A DNA stretch of 64,000 bases from Diphasiastrum complanatum. Its lineage: Eukaryota > Streptophyta > Lycopodiopsida > Lycopodiales > Lycopodiaceae. The number at the start of each line of letters is the position of its first letter. Positions within the stretch are counted from its first letter, which is position 1. Location of the stretch: the NCBI GenBank assembly GCA_029204225.1, contig CM055094.1:14204928-14268927 (forward strand). The letters run 5' to 3'. The notes under the pieces were generated by a model that had not been told where the DNA came from, made no database searches, and was given only the letters and a program-made list of their open reading frames with translations. Both the position numbers and the translations under genes were made by a program. Shown piece by piece: positions 28,301 through 40,474 of the stretch.

Positions 28301-31300
28301 GGCCATTCAAAAACCATTTATCAAGGATGTTTTGTGAAGGTCAAGAAGAGAGAAATGTTGTAAAGCTCCATGACATATTGTCCAATTAGGAGCTAGAATC
28401 TCATGTTGTTCGTGAGTTGAATAAGGGTGAAGAATGATAGACTAAGAAGAGTTGTAGTTGATATCTTCCAAGTCCTAAAAATATGTACAATAATTTCTCG
28501 ATTTGTACAAGCATTGTATTCCAAGTACAAAACAATCTAATAATAAATACTATCTTGTAGCTGATGATGTCTAATGTCTACCATTGAAGTTGAAACTAAT
28601 TACAAATGACTAATACTAACTTAGAGGACCAATAGGTACTAAACTCTCCATGGAGGATCTTTTATTCAACAACTTGAACTTATGGATTCATCACTGTAGT
28701 TCTCACAAGATAGTACAATATAAACTTTTTTTTTCCCACTTTCTAGCCTATTATGTCATATTATTTGTAGTTCTATTTATTTGCAATGAATGTTTAGTAT
28801 GAATTGAAGGCATCTATATTAGTAGAATTTTGTCAAAATTATGATCTCAACTTGAATAGATGGTAAGAGGAATTTCAGCCATTAACAAATATTGAATATG
28901 CACGCTTTGAATTATTGACGATCTCATGACCAACTCTCACTTGCAAGTTATTGATGGTGAATGGATCCTTGTTCCCAACTTTATTAGATTCATAATTTCA
29001 TCTTGATTTCTTTCTCTATCCACATTGACCTTTTCACTTGGTTTAATAATTCTAAGCCCTCGAGAGGTATATACCTCAATTGATGATTGATTGGTCATTT
29101 CTTCTTCATTTTATTGAAGGATTGATAAATGTTGCAATGGAGGCATCATGGGATCAACCTTAAACACTACTAGTGGGTAATTTAGAGGAATACTTTTTAA
29201 ATCCCTATATTAACTTCACAAAATGTATAATAAGTCAACATGTTTAGGAATTTGCCTAGTTTCTTTGCAATAGTAGACACATTGACGTGGGGAGAAGCAC
29301 AAATGACATTAGTAAAAGGAAATGGCATCACTTTTTATGTAGAGTGGAAGAATCATTCAATAGATATATATACTTAAGTGGATGGAAAGGCAAGTCAACC
29401 TACACCAATGTTTCTATGCATTCTACCGCTTTTCAAAAATATAAACCATCACATTACCAAGATATTGGCACCACTTTGTTCCTCTAGTAATAAGGAGCAT
29501 TTTCCTCTACCTTCTCTACTACTAAAATTGTCAAATAGAAGAGATAAATCCAAACCACATAGTTTCAACCTTTTAGATACGAACGAACAATTAGATCCAT
29601 TAATTCTCATAAAATCATTATGTACTTCCTAAATAAAGTGGCCTACTCATAGAACATGCAATCAGAGTAGTTTAATCTATTGATATGAGAACATTTACAT
29701 AGTCTATCACACCTCTTCCCACACTTATAACCTCTTTTGATAACATGAAGTGAAGGATGTGGCGACACTTTACCAAAAAATGTAACAATTATTGTTTTTA
29801 TTAATGTGAACAAGAAATTAAAATATCTCTACAAACATACCAATCTATGGATAAAGAATTCAATAGTGAATGATAATCTACATTTGTAAAAGTTTAGACT
29901 AAGGTTTTGTTATCTTGCCATGGTCATTTACAATAAAGTTGACATATTAGATTATGCAATCTAGTAGTTATATATTCTAATTGAGGCTTACACTTTTTTA
30001 CTTTGTGGCATTAAAATTTTGGGAATGAATACTTGTGATATGAAATGCTCATACATACATACTTTTTGAAGTCTATAATTTCATTACATTTGGCTTCTTA
30101 TATTGTGAAACCATACAATCTACATTTATATAAGTTTTCTGATTTTTTGCATTTTGATCCTCAGGATGTGGGCTATACAAAATCGTTTAAGAGCCATGTT
30201 GGTTCGCCGAATCTTGAAAAGTCTAGTTAGGGTCACACCTTTTCATCATAGGATGAAACTATAGATTTCATCACCATGTAAGACATTTGTAAGGCTAAGA
30301 CATCTTGCTGGTTTTTCTTGCAACTTGAAAAGTGTCTATGCTAGATAATTTGCATCCTACATCATCATATAGGTATATATGATGATGAACCTTGTGAAAC
30401 TTTCTTGTTTATGTGTGTGCGTGCATGCATGCATGAGTGTGAACGAGTCATTGAGTGTGTGTGTGTGTGCACATTAGGATCATGTGCTCAAACTAGCATC
30501 ATGATGTACAACATTTAAATTGTACATTAAGTTGCAAGCACATGATAGGTATAGCCAACTTGGAGCAAGTAGGACTTGATTCAATCACCCTACAAAGCAC
30601 AAGCTCCAACGTTTTGGTGCATTATATAGGCTTCGAGGTGTCCCTTAGACATGCAAACTAGTGTTCAAGCATGGGTTCCCATTACCACAAGAAGAATCTT
30701 ATCCAAATATGGTAAGATGGGACACATTTCATTGCATCTTTTAAAGTGTAAGTTTTTCTTAGTAAATCCTTTTTAAGAAGTGGGGTACATCAATTCAATA
30801 ATAATTATCTTCTTTGCTTGGAAATTAGATAATTTTCATTTAATGATAAGGATATATGAAGTTTATCTAGTTTACAGTATCTTCAATCATGGCATGTCCT
30901 ATAGAGAGTTGAGAGTGTGATAGTTCTAAGGAGGAAATATTTGGTTTATGAACAACAACATCCATCAATAATGGCTGAAAGAAAACAAAATTCAAAGAGG
31001 TTAAGCACTAATGGTATAAGACTTTCTTCATCAAAGTACATCCATGTGTAGTTCCTTGTACTGGAAAATTATATATTTGTTTCCTAACATTGAAGGATAC
31101 TTTTTTTTTTTTTTTCATAATGAGAGTTATGAACTAAATGTTGAGTATCAAAGAAATCTAACTTTTGAAATTGTTTCAAATTCACAAATATCATGATTAC
31201 TAGTGTAGCAATGTTTTCAATAAACTTTTGGTATGTGTATAACTTCGACTTCATCGAGAAGTATCATCCCTCATTGAGTGAATGTTTTTCTAGAGATGTA

Positions 31301-31899
31301 GAATGAACCTATTGTTTCTAGCCAAGGTAGAATATGCCAGTATTAATTATGTGGGACATCAATTCCCCTCCTCTACCACAACAAGAAGTGTCTTTATCTT
31401 TTGAAAATCCTTATGTAGCCTTTTCCTTAAAAATAGTTCTCCCAAAGTACCAATCAAGCTTCCTTATTTGCATCTTTTGCATAGTTAAATTTATTTTTGT
31501 CATGAATATGTGAAGACAATCCTTTGGGTGTCATTCCTTTTTTTAGATCATTTATTTTTTTTGAGTCCTCATCAATGAAAAGAAGAAAAACTATTTGAGC
31601 AAAGGTCTTTCTTATCAAGAGCAATTGGAATTTCATTAAACTATTTCCATAGTTGAGAAACAACTTATTGATTGAGCACTAGTTGTTGCAATGGTGTAAT
31701 CTCCTTTAGTTTCTAGAGATTATCTAAATGAAGAAAATGGCATGTGAAGTCATAGGCCTCTAATCTTGATGGTGTGCATTTTATTTATCATACTTGTGAT
31801 ATTGCTATTTAGATTTTCTTGATGTTGAAAACCAATGTTTAGGACCCTAAATTGATCTACAAAATATCCTCAAGAGAGATTGGATACTTGGTTAATCAA
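25316..31899. other. 6.6 kb of AT-rich DNA without supportable genes
   Basis: Frames up to about 105 codons occur (for example 25789-26106 minus), but none shows a domain or a convincing splice context. A short (GT)n run lies near 30455-30470. A minus-strand stretch around 31390-31663 reads with a biased Lys-rich composition (DEDSKKINDLKKGM) and may be a decayed coding remnant of unknown origin. Confidence 0.4.
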
Positions 31900-32483
31900 T
31901 CTATTTCAAAACTAGCACTCAAATCCTGATCTAGATTGGCAATTCTGATCTAATCAAGCAAGAACAATCTAATTTTGCTCAAAACACTATAGAACAACCT
32001 AACACATGTGAAGCACAAGACCTAAAAATAGATAATAAACATTACGTTTGGATTGCATGCACATCACAAAATCTCAACACAAATGGTTTGAAAATTCGAA
32101 ATTGTGCTCCAAAATCATGACCTCCCCCACATTGAATGAATGATTTGCAAGTACAAATAGGATCCTATCCTTGGCTGGCTGAGCAGGTAAAATAGGTGTT
32201 CAGGTACCAAAGATTCATTAAGTTGACATACTCAAGTCAATTTGACCTACCATTAGGTATACCATCTATGGTAGTTAGATCAACACCAAATTTCCTTGAT
32301 TTTTGGAGGTAGCTCCTAAAATTTAGGAAATTACTTGACCAAAATTCCTATCTAAATCCTATGATTAGGACCTAACTACCCTAGGAATATTTCTCAAACA
32401 AGGAAACATGCTCACACATGTGTGTATTACAAAATGTACAATAAACTATGTGTTAATCAAACTAGTATTTGCCAATTTTCACA
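31900..32483 (-). repeat. LTR of copia element B (approximate left limit)
   Basis: On the minus strand a polypurine tract (TTTGAGGAG, 32484-32492) precedes TGTGAAAATTGG at 32483, the same arrangement as in elements A (63276) and C (33498). The distal end is not clear. It shares the phrase GAGCAAAAT...TTCTTGCTTGATTAG with the LTR of element A, which supports one family. Confidence 0.45.
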
Positions 32484-32665
32484 CTCCTCAAATTTAGCTT
32501 GATAAAACTATGGTACATCTAACTACAACTCCAAGAGTTGATCTTAGCTTGATGAATGAATACTTTTAGAATAATACTAGCTACAAACAAGGAACCTATG
32601 ATACTCCTATAGAGAATGATATCCATGAAGGATCTTTCACGTCTCTTAACGGATCCCTTACAAGA
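32484..32665 (-). pseudogene. Copia element B: RT scrap fused to the 3' end
   Basis: The minus-strand string from 32640 to 32590 aligns with the RT segment of element A at 63993-63955 (GATCCTTCATGGATATCA against GATG-CATCCTTTATGGACATCA). It passes directly into an AAGCTAAGATCAACTC region matching the end of element A's RNase H. The remaining RT and RNase H are deleted. It is a decayed, internally deleted copy of the same family. Confidence 0.6.
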
Positions 32666-32702
32666 TGTTATATAGATGTGTATTCATACATGCATAGATC
32701 CA

Positions 32703-33498
32703 TGTGAAAATTAGTAGCATGCTAAAATCAATAAAATACAGCAATAAAAGTGGAGCTTAATCTACTTCAATATCCAAACTTGAATGATCTCAAAGTTAGT
32801 TGCTAAAAGATTGAACGTGACTCTTGTGTTTTGTTCAAAATGATAGGCGTCGTCATGCATTAGGAAGGTAGGCTCATTTTACTGTGCACAATAAGTCGTT
32901 CACAAGCTTCGACTACCACTTTTGGGCTCATCTAGAGAGAGAAGACAATACAAGCAAAATTGGCAAATCTCCAAATCGACTAAAAAAACTCATAGATCTC
33001 TCATACATTAATGATGGGAATGAAAGTACACATAGAAACTCATGGAGATTCGAGCTTAATTCCTATTGGACCCCTTAAACATAGCCTCTCTAATCCTATT
33101 GGTGTGATGCAACATCCCTCACTTTTGATTCGACCCTTCCAACACATCTCTCTCTTACGATTGGACCCTTTGACTTTTGCCACCACATAGGGTGCATCAC
33201 TCATCAAACCTAAATTTGACATGTGTAAGCAACCTAACTAGGTTGAGTTACATCACAATTGAAATTTTGGCCTAATCATGACAAAACATGTGTTTTTTGA
33301 CTTCTAAAGTCAAAATTGGCCCTATCAAAGTTCTACACCAAGATGCTTGATACAAAATCTTTATGATACCCCTAAAGTCAACATGACTAAACTATTTTTA
33401 CTTTTTCTACATGTCGGAACATGCTCCACACATGTGATATCTTCTCACAAACTAGAAACACAAAAAATATCCAAGATGGATTTTGACAATTTTTCACA
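32703..33498 (-). repeat. 3' LTR of copia element C
   Basis: It begins on the minus strand with TGTGAAAA at 33498, just after the polypurine tract. A good right end is TTTTCACA at 32703-32710, giving perfect 8-bp inverted ends and 796 bp. No matching 5' LTR could be aligned upstream of the gag start, so pairing is unproven. Confidence 0.5.
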
Positions 33499-33511
33499 CT
33501 CCTCAAAAACT
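33499..33511 (-). other. Polypurine tract of copia element C
   Basis: AGTTTTTGAGGAG directly precedes the LTR TG start, in the same form as at elements A and B. Confidence 0.6.
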
Positions 33512-33597
33512 AGCTTGGTAAGATCAAGGAGTTTGTGAAACTTTTTGAGTGGATCCTTTGGTATGCATATGAAGTAAAAAACCATCAAGAGGATCCA

Positions 33598-34424
33598 TTA
33601 TAGCAGCACCCTCACCATATCCATGATAAGATTTCTTTGGTAGAAATCATTTGCCAACTTCTTTGAAGAGTATTCCACCAATTTGCCACTATATCCAAGT
33701 GCTTCCTCCATGCTTGATGATGATCTTTGATTTGAAAGTACCACTTGGACGATGGCTGCACCATGATGAAAATAAGAGGCTTTCATGCCTCATAAATATC
33801 ACAAATATCATAGAGATCAAGATCATAAGATGAACAAAAGTGTTGATCATTAAGATTAAGCATTCTAGGTTGACTAGTCCACATACTATGAACTTTATCC
33901 ATGATGTATCTAATCTTCAAATCAAATACAATCTTGATCTTATTGAGGCTAAACACATGCTCAAGGATAAAAGTGTCCTTCAAGGATGTTTCACTTAATC
34001 TCAAGAGATGTTTACAAATTTCCTTTAACCATGTAAAAACATGATTTTTCAAACTATGAGCAACAAGCTCATTCTTGCTCTTACTAGATCCAAGAGCATA
34101 CACTTGATGACTCAACCACTTGATTTCTAAGTAATTTGGAAAAATATCTAAGCCACCAATGACAAGAAATATTTCCATACAATAGGCATCATCCAAAGCT
34201 AGAAATGCCTTGCATGAATTTTGAGATGTAGAAATCTCAATAAAGCAAGATGGTACATCAAGTAATGAAAGAGAAGTGTAAGTGAGAATGTTAGCGTGGA
34301 TACCACCTGAAACTTGCCTCTCTTTACCATAAAAGATGAGCCATAAATAATTGGCCATCCACTTTGAAGATGCCCTTGAAATCATATGTTGAGGAGGCTC
34401 CTCCTCAAACCTCGACCTCTTCAC
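33598..34424 (-). CDS. Unrecognised 213-codon frame and overlapping 62-codon frame inside copia element C
   Basis: A stop-free frame from 34424 to 33783 follows the integrase/RT linker of element C and sits where RT and RNase H should be. It shows no RT motif: no YxDD and no LPP-type region. The protein is rich in Leu, Ser, Lys and His, with phrases such as EICKHLLRLSETSLKDTF and DLYDICDIYEA. A second frame (33786-33598) overlaps its end with phrases SYFHHGAAIVQVV and GYSGKLVEYSSKKLAND. A length of 213 open codons in AT-rich DNA is unlikely by chance, so this may be captured host or foreign coding sequence. I do not recognise it. Its reading could also start within the fused pol frame. Confidence 0.45.
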
Positions 34425-34437
34425 ATCTTGATAGTCT

Positions 34438-35325
34438 TCAATAGATATGATTTGAGATGCATCTTGAGATGCCTTGATCTGGCCCCTTCCAAGGTTGAAT
34501 GTAGATCTTCATAAAGTACAACATCTCAATAACTTTTGAAATAGAGAGTATAAAGGGTTTATAGGCATCCTTGGTGGATAAGCATCCAACCATGATCCAT
34601 GAGCTTAGATCAGCCTTCCTCCTTGTTTCCAAGGGAATATGTGCAAAGCAAGAACATCCAATGACATTAAGGTGATCAACCTTAGGCTTCTTGAATAATA
34701 CTTCATATGGTGTATTTCTTCCAAGTGCTCCACCACTCCTCAAAGCTTTGATCTTCAATGAGAATTCCATCTCAACATATGCTTTGAATAATAGGAAATA
34801 ACTATGCACCATAAATCTTGAAGAAAGAAGATATGTGTGTCTTGTGTGATCATCCTCCTTTGAAGGCTTGGATACATAAGCAACATCAAGAGATTTTGCA
34901 CTCTCTCTTGGGTTCAATTTGTAGATGCCTTCATATCTAGATCCATTTGCAAGGATCTCACCATCCTTCTTGATCACACAATTGTCAATATGGAAATTGA
35001 CATCAAGACCGCCATCAAGTAATTTGCCAACACTTATAAGATTCTTTGTAATCTTGGGAACAAAAAGAACCTTTTGAAGAGATAAAACTTTTGATGATGC
35101 AAGCTTCAAGGGAATAGTCCCTACTCCTTCAATTTTGCACTCTTGATCACTTGCAATATATATGAACTTCTTGATTCCTTCATAAGGTATAATAGTTGAA
35201 AAGGAATCCTTGGAGCTACACATATGTGAAGATGCTCCACTATCAATATACCAAGATTCATCCATCTTGAAGGTGGAAGAGGAGAATTTTGATGTCCATA
35301 AGTGAGCATTCTCCATCACTTGCAA
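34438..35325 (-). pseudogene. Copia element C pol: protease and deleted integrase
   Basis: The frame 35325-34438 opens inside the Gag/protease junction. The protease site WYIDSGASSHMCSS is intact (about 35262-35220). The region of the Gag pre-integrase domain follows (LDGGLDVNFHIDNCVI...YKLNP). Only scraps of integrase remain: AYVEMEFSLKIKALRSGG, which normally continues to the second catalytic residue, then an abrupt jump to GRNTPYEVLFKKPKVDHLNVIGCSCFAHIP from the integrase C-terminal side. The zinc finger and most of the DDE core are therefore deleted. No RT or RNase H follows. Confidence 0.85.
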
Positions 35326-36186
35326 TTAAGTCTTCTTTCTCATGAGATATGTTGGCTTGCTTGAATTGGTTCTTCTTAGTGAAGCAATTGGTGGCATAGT
35401 GGTCTTTCTTGCCACAAAAGAAGCACTTAACGTCAATTTTCTTCCTCTTTGAAGTAGAATCTTGAGAGGAATCATCTTCCTCTTCATCTTGGTCTTTTGC
35501 TTTGTCCTTAGAGAAGTGTTGGTGTTGCTTTTTGCTCCTCTCTTTGTGATTGACAAATAAAACTTTGTCATCACCATTATGATTGAGTGACAATTTGTCC
35601 ATCCTTAATAGCTTGTTCTCATGCCTTGATTCAACTATTAGCACTCCTTGAAAAGCGTCCAAGGTTGGTAGCTTCTCCTTGATAGCATAGGACTGGACAA
35701 AATTCTCATATTCATCCTTCAAGCCATTGAGTATGACTTGGACTAGCTCGCTTTGTTTGATGGAATCTCCAATACAAGCAAGCTCCCTATGAATGTCTTT
35801 CACTCTCAAAACATAAATAGTGACACTATCATCACTATTTTGATAGCTTTGGAATATTTGATTTCTAAGAGTGAGAATCCTAGAGGTATTTTTGGCCTCG
35901 TAGATTGCTTTGAGAGTATCCCAAGCATCCTTGGCTGAAGTACAAGTACCAATCTCTCTCAAAATCTCATTAGAGACATTCATCTTGATATATTGGAGAG
36001 CCATCCTAGCTCTCTTCTTATACTTTTGTACTTCTTGAAGGACTTGAGGCTCCTCCTCAATCCCAAGTACAATGTCCATCACATCTTGGAGTATCAAGAT
36101 TGACTCCATTCTAACCTTCCAAATAGAATAGTTGGATGTAGATAGTCTCTCACTACTTCCAATAGAAAGGAACCCATAGATGCCAT
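35258..36186 (-). pseudogene. Copia element C gag (one frameshift near the start)
   Basis: The likely start is the ATG at 36186-36184, giving MASMGSF. A frameshift near 36150 moves to SERLSTSNYSIWKVRMESIL, the conserved copia Gag entry (NYxxWKxRM). From 36109 the frame is open for 283 codons through the gag-polypeptide domain (KDAWDTLKAIYE, SRILTLRNQIFQ, ILNGLKDEYENFV). A Lys/Glu-rich region follows, then one zinc knuckle, CFFCGKKDHYATNC (around 35425-35380). It overlaps the pol frame by about 70 bp, so a frameshift also separates gag and pol. It is otherwise well preserved, suggesting a fairly recent copy. Confidence 0.88.
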
Positions 36187-37038
36187 GTAATAGTGAAGAC
36201 TCCTTGTGAATTAGACAATAAAATGTTGCTTCTCTCTAACTAAAGGATCCAATAAAGGTGTACTACCAACTCCTATGAAAGATCTTGCAACAAAATGTGA
36301 GATGGATCTCACTAGCTCTACCAATCTCTCTCAAACTAGATCAACCTCTCATCAATTGATGGAGTATAGGAAAAGTTTGGGTCAAAATATCTTTGGCACG
36401 TGTGAAACACTCAAAGAATTCACAAATCTCTCTAATACAATGGAATTGTAAGAAACGATGTGGATATGACCTCAAAAAGTTGACTAGATCTCAAATAGAT
36501 GACATCGGCAAGCCTCTTCTTGAATTTTTTGGTCAAACTAGCAAGATGTGATCAAACCAAATGTGTCCACACAAGTCTAGGTGCCCTACCTAACCATATT
36601 CAAAATCTTATAACTTTTGATTGGCTCTACCAACATCTTTAGCAAGGATTTGGAGGAGTTACCAATTTTAGAGCATGCTAGACTGAATTCTACTAAAAAA
36701 TCAAGCATTTTTCAAGTGTAGAATTGATTATTTGTAAATCAAAAACTCAATATAGGGTTGTGATCTTGAAGTAGGCCAATTTCACACATTACTTACTAGA
36801 TTTTGGAGACTTTAATTGCATTAGGAAGGTCTAATTGAAAGCTACTAGATTCTATATCAAGTTTGTAGTATTTGCATGTAGAATTTGCAAAATTAAAACC
36901 CTAAATTTGTTTGGATCTCTTATGCTTGAGGTTGCTGGACCTTTTAAGAGTGTGTTTCAAGTTTAGAAAGTACAAAACTTCGTGAGATTGTAGGTTGATC
37001 ATGTGTTGATCGCGATTTGAGAATCACAATTGCAACTA

Positions 37039-37040
<2 letters not shown>
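36187..37040. other. 5' region of copia element C; LTR not resolved
   Basis: A 5' LTR and primer site are expected here on the minus strand. I could not find a TGGTATCAGAG-type site. The phrase CACACGTGCCAAA near 36398 is shared with the LTR of element A (about 63198), hinting at LTR sequence. Ends are not resolved. Confidence 0.35.

Positions 37041-37112
<72 letters not shown>
37041..37112. repeat. (AT)n-(GT)n compound microsatellite
   Basis: (AT)24 at 37041-37088, then CT, then (GT)11 at 37091-37112. Confidence 0.97.
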
Positions 37113-37120
<8 letters not shown>

Positions 37121-37930
37121 CAGAGATGCCCTGGAATGCGCTTCGGGACACCTCCCATGCTAGGGTTTTTGTTATGGAGGATCTCACACACGTGGAGCCC
37201 ATGCCCACATGTGTACTTGTAAATAGTTAGATTCATTTTGGTTCAATCTACACAAGTGTGAACTTGATTTGTGGCTATAATCTAAGAAAAAGTCACTTTG
37301 ACCAATTTTCATGTAATTAGCTTGCACTTCCATGTGAATGAGTGAATGCTCCCACATCTCAAGTTGTTGTTTACACGTGTGGATCAGGTCTTTTTGGATA
37401 AGATGTAGATATTCCACTAGATCCTATTTTGTAGGGAATATCCCTATTTTTGTGGAGACTAGCTTTTGGTTTCTAGCTAGTGTGATAAGTCAACTTTGGA
37501 TAATGGGCATATTTGGCTCTATTGGTGGATGTAGATGATAAGGCACTCTTCACACAGGTGAAGGCCTACTGGATAGTACATAGCTCGTGGATGTACTTGA
37601 TCTATAAAGAGATCAACCAAATCAATAGAAAGTTGATGAGACATTGGCATTCTAGCAATTTGCTCGCAATTTACTCATTAGGATTGTGTTTTGATGCCTG
37701 GAATGGTTTTGTATGCAAATGTACTTTGCTCTCAAGTTCCCGTCTATACTCCACATGTGTGAGGCCGCCCATGTTTCTTTTTTATCATTAAATCCATTGC
37801 TCTTGCTAAAATCATAGTGCATTGTTTCTAGATCAAGATCTAGCCTATAGAACTTGATAGATCTTTGGATTTAGCAATCAATAACTCTTGTAGATTGATT
37901 TGTACAATCAATCATTGTCCTTTTTTTAGA
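37113..37930. other. Intergenic DNA, no gene supported
   Basis: Frames of 66-92 codons (37338-37791 plus) lack recognisable motifs. Confidence 0.4.
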
Positions 37931-38160
37931 AAATCAATAAGGACAAGGTATTGCAAAATGGGAAGATAGTCAAAGAATATGTAATTCATTGGAAGAACCT
38001 TCCTGATGAAGACAATTCTTTGGTCAACAACTTGTTCATTCAAAAGTGGCCATGACTATTACCATAACATTGTTGGAAATGTCATTATCCATTGATACAA
38101 CTTAATTGTATCACTAGAGTTTACTAAGTTGATGTCTTCATTTTTGAGGACAAAAATGTT
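37931..38160 (+). pseudogene. Ty3/gypsy chromovirus polyprotein end with chromodomain
   Basis: The plus frame reads DKVLQNGKIVKEYVIHWKNL, then PDEDNSLVNNLFIQKWP and a stop near 38052. The last part, FEDKNVQVGG, sits in another frame just before the polypurine tract. This is the chromovirus C-terminal pattern: xxYLVxWxxLPxxDxxW, then FIxxxPxL, then EDKxxxxGG. The usual Trp after EDxx is replaced in NSLV. Everything upstream of the chromodomain is missing; the sequence is cut at about 37930. Confidence 0.7.
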
Positions 38161-38173
38161 CAAGTAGGGGGAT
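38161..38173 (+). other. Polypurine tract of the chromovirus end
   Basis: CAAGTAGGGGGAT immediately precedes the TGTCATG start of the LTR. Confidence 0.75.
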
Positions 38174-38706
38174 TGTCATGTACTTTTAGTACATCAGTAT
38201 GTATCAAAACATTAGAATATCCATTGTAAGCTTTGTAGACCCAAAAGGAGCTCTTAACCTTAAGACCAAGGCGGTTCTCTCTTTAGGCCTTTCAAAGTAA
38301 TTAAAAGGATAATAGGCCAATAAGGGCCCAATGTAGTCTAAATAGCACTTAACAAGGGCTAACTATCTCTCAAGATAGTTAAGTTTAGTTAAGTGAGAGC
38401 ATTGTCTATAACTAGGCTAGAGACTTCAATTTTGGGATCTTTTGGCTCATTTGCAAGTGAGAGCTTCTTGCTTCCTCCTTGTGAATGTGAGCTATGGAGA
38501 TTTCCTTTGCTAGGTATCATGTGCCCTATCCACATGAATTCATGCTCATATTTCCATTGATTGTACTCTTTATTTCATTGCTAATGTGATTCAATGGAGA
38601 TCTCCATGTTTCTAGCTTTTTTAAGACATGCTATCTTGATTGTCTTGTTCTTTCTTGCTTTTAGCTTTACTATCATTGTTATTGCTATTAGTTTCGGCAC
38701 ATGACA
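38174..38706 (+). repeat. 3' LTR of the chromovirus, TGTCATG...CATGACA
   Basis: It starts directly after the polypurine tract and ends at 38706 with a perfect 7-bp inverted match of the start, giving 533 bp. No 5' partner LTR is in the window. Confidence 0.72.
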
Positions 38707-38930
38707 CCATGATGCTTCGCTGTTGTCTCTCTTAGGAAAGCGCAGCCTTCTCAGTAGTCAAGTTCGCATCCAAGGAAGCACAGTCCTTAGCACATAGGCT
38801 CCCAATAGTGAGGTATATTGTCTGTTCTTTGTCATCTTCAACTTGATAATAATTTAGATTTGTCTCAAGTACTTCTAGTAGGAGTTCTAGTTCTTTGATT
38901 TTCTATTTTTTTTTAGCTAACTCTCCCTTT
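38707..38930 (-). pseudogene. Unidentified coiled-coil coding remnant
   Basis: Immediately beyond the LTR, the minus strand reads KIKELELLLEVLETNLNYYQ, then EDDKEQTIYLTIGSLCAKDC and ASLDANLTTEKAALS before a stop. The heptad-like Leu/Glu spacing suggests a coiled coil. Origin unknown. It could be host gene or gag sequence into which the chromovirus inserted. Confidence 0.35.
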
Positions 38931-39599
38931 CATCTTCAATTGTTAGGAAGAACATGTGAAGGATTTCAGATAATTCAAGATCCAATCCATGTCCCTGATC
39001 TTTGGTTACAATAAGGAGCAAACCAACAATCCTGCCAATGTAGAAAAAACAGCATCTACATACAAAATGAGATGCAAACTCTAAGAGATACTGATCAAAC
39101 ATGAACCAAAACATAAAATATGTTTGCTGTCCACACAATTACAGTACCCTACTGTATTTCACACATGTGGAACCGAAAATAGCAATAAATGATCATTCTA
39201 CACATAGAATTGCAAGATAACATCAAGATAGTGCACCAATGAGTAGTAGAACCCAAAGAGAACCATTTATAATGATGAAATGAGAGAGAGAAGAGAAAAG
39301 ATGTGTCTCTCCACGAGTTACATCCTTTTATAGAGTGTCCAAACCCTATTTGGCCACTTGGTTTTCCCTCCAAAATGTAAAACCTACTATTTTGGGTCTA
39401 GATTCAATGTACCCAAAGTTCAAATTTGAATCTCTCTCAAACTCGACTACCAACTTTCCCACACTTTCAAAAAGTGTTTATTGAATGTATTTTAAACTAA
39501 TATAACTTCAAAAAGTTTATCTCTAAGTCTAAAATGAGTTTTGGCCTCTTATTGACAATTTACCAAAATATGACTAAACTAGACTAAACTAGTTGAAAT
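38931..39599. other. No supported feature
   Basis: Minus-strand frames of about 73 codons at 38917-39138 and 39149-39373 have no motif. Confidence 0.35.
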
Positions 39600-40470
39600 C
39601 TCTCACAGAACATGCATTTAGGTGCTTGAGATGTCAGGTTTCTGTTTAGGCTTCCAGCCACGGTGTCATTGTTTGAGTTGTTTATCTTTTCCATCAATTC
39701 AGTCAGTTGATCAATTGGCAAGCATGAGAGGTTGCAATAGTTCTTTTGCTTGATATTTTCAAACCTATATTCTTATGGGAGATACCTGGATGAAGTATCA
39801 GCCAATTCAAGCTTTTCTGTATCGACATTTGCTTTGTAAGTAGTAGATTTTGAATTGGGAGGGAGAGAACAGACTGATCTTGAAAAACTGTAGAGCCCAA
39901 GCATCTTTAGTTGCACAATTGAAGGACTATCCAAATCCGAGAATGACACTTTGTTGTTGAGAATCCCCTCACTAGGATCATTTCGACAGTAGTCACTAAT
40001 GATGGTCCTATAGTGTGAGCTAGGGGGGGGATAACTTCTTTAGAAGAGCTTTCTAACCAGCTTGTACTACGAGACTTACCTAATAGAGGTAAACCAAAAC
40101 CAGAAGAAGATTTGATCAAGGCATTTGAAGAAACACGAAAAGATGTTTTCTTGTTAACAACCATATGAAAATCAGCAGAAGGGGGGATTAGGAGGCTCTC
40201 GCACATGAGCAATGTGAGAGACTAAGGCAAGAATTGCAGGAGGGAGGTAGAGGGGCAAAGTGAACAGGCTGCTCAACATAAACTTAAAAAAATGCTAAGC
40301 AGTGAAGGAAAAGCGTCCACCAAATCCCAAAGGATGCAAGATTTAATGTGAGGCAAGAAATGAGAATTAAAGTCATCCTCAATGTCTAAAACCTCTCCTA
40401 GGCTAGAGAGCAGGCCGAAGATGAAAGAAAGGAAGCGAAAGGTGGACTGGTAGGAAAATAGATTTTGCAT
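39600..40470 (-). pseudogene. Possible gag-like remnant
   Basis: Minus-strand frames 40470-40273, 40212-39907 and 39900-39703 are open in succession. The last part reads DQLTELMEKINNSNNDTV, then SQAPKCMFCERF near 39615. A Leu/Lys helix followed by a CxxC next to a proline resembles the lead-in to a single zinc knuckle in gypsy Gag, but the GH and the last Cys are absent. Frameshifts separate the pieces. Low certainty; it may be another kind of gene. Confidence 0.3.
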
Positions 40471-40474
40471 TTAG

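Noticed and set aside
32703-36786. Pairing of the copia C 3' LTR with a 5' LTR starting at 36786 (TGTGAAATTGG)
   Set aside because: Beyond the first ten bases the two sequences do not resemble each other, and the flanking 5-mers differ.
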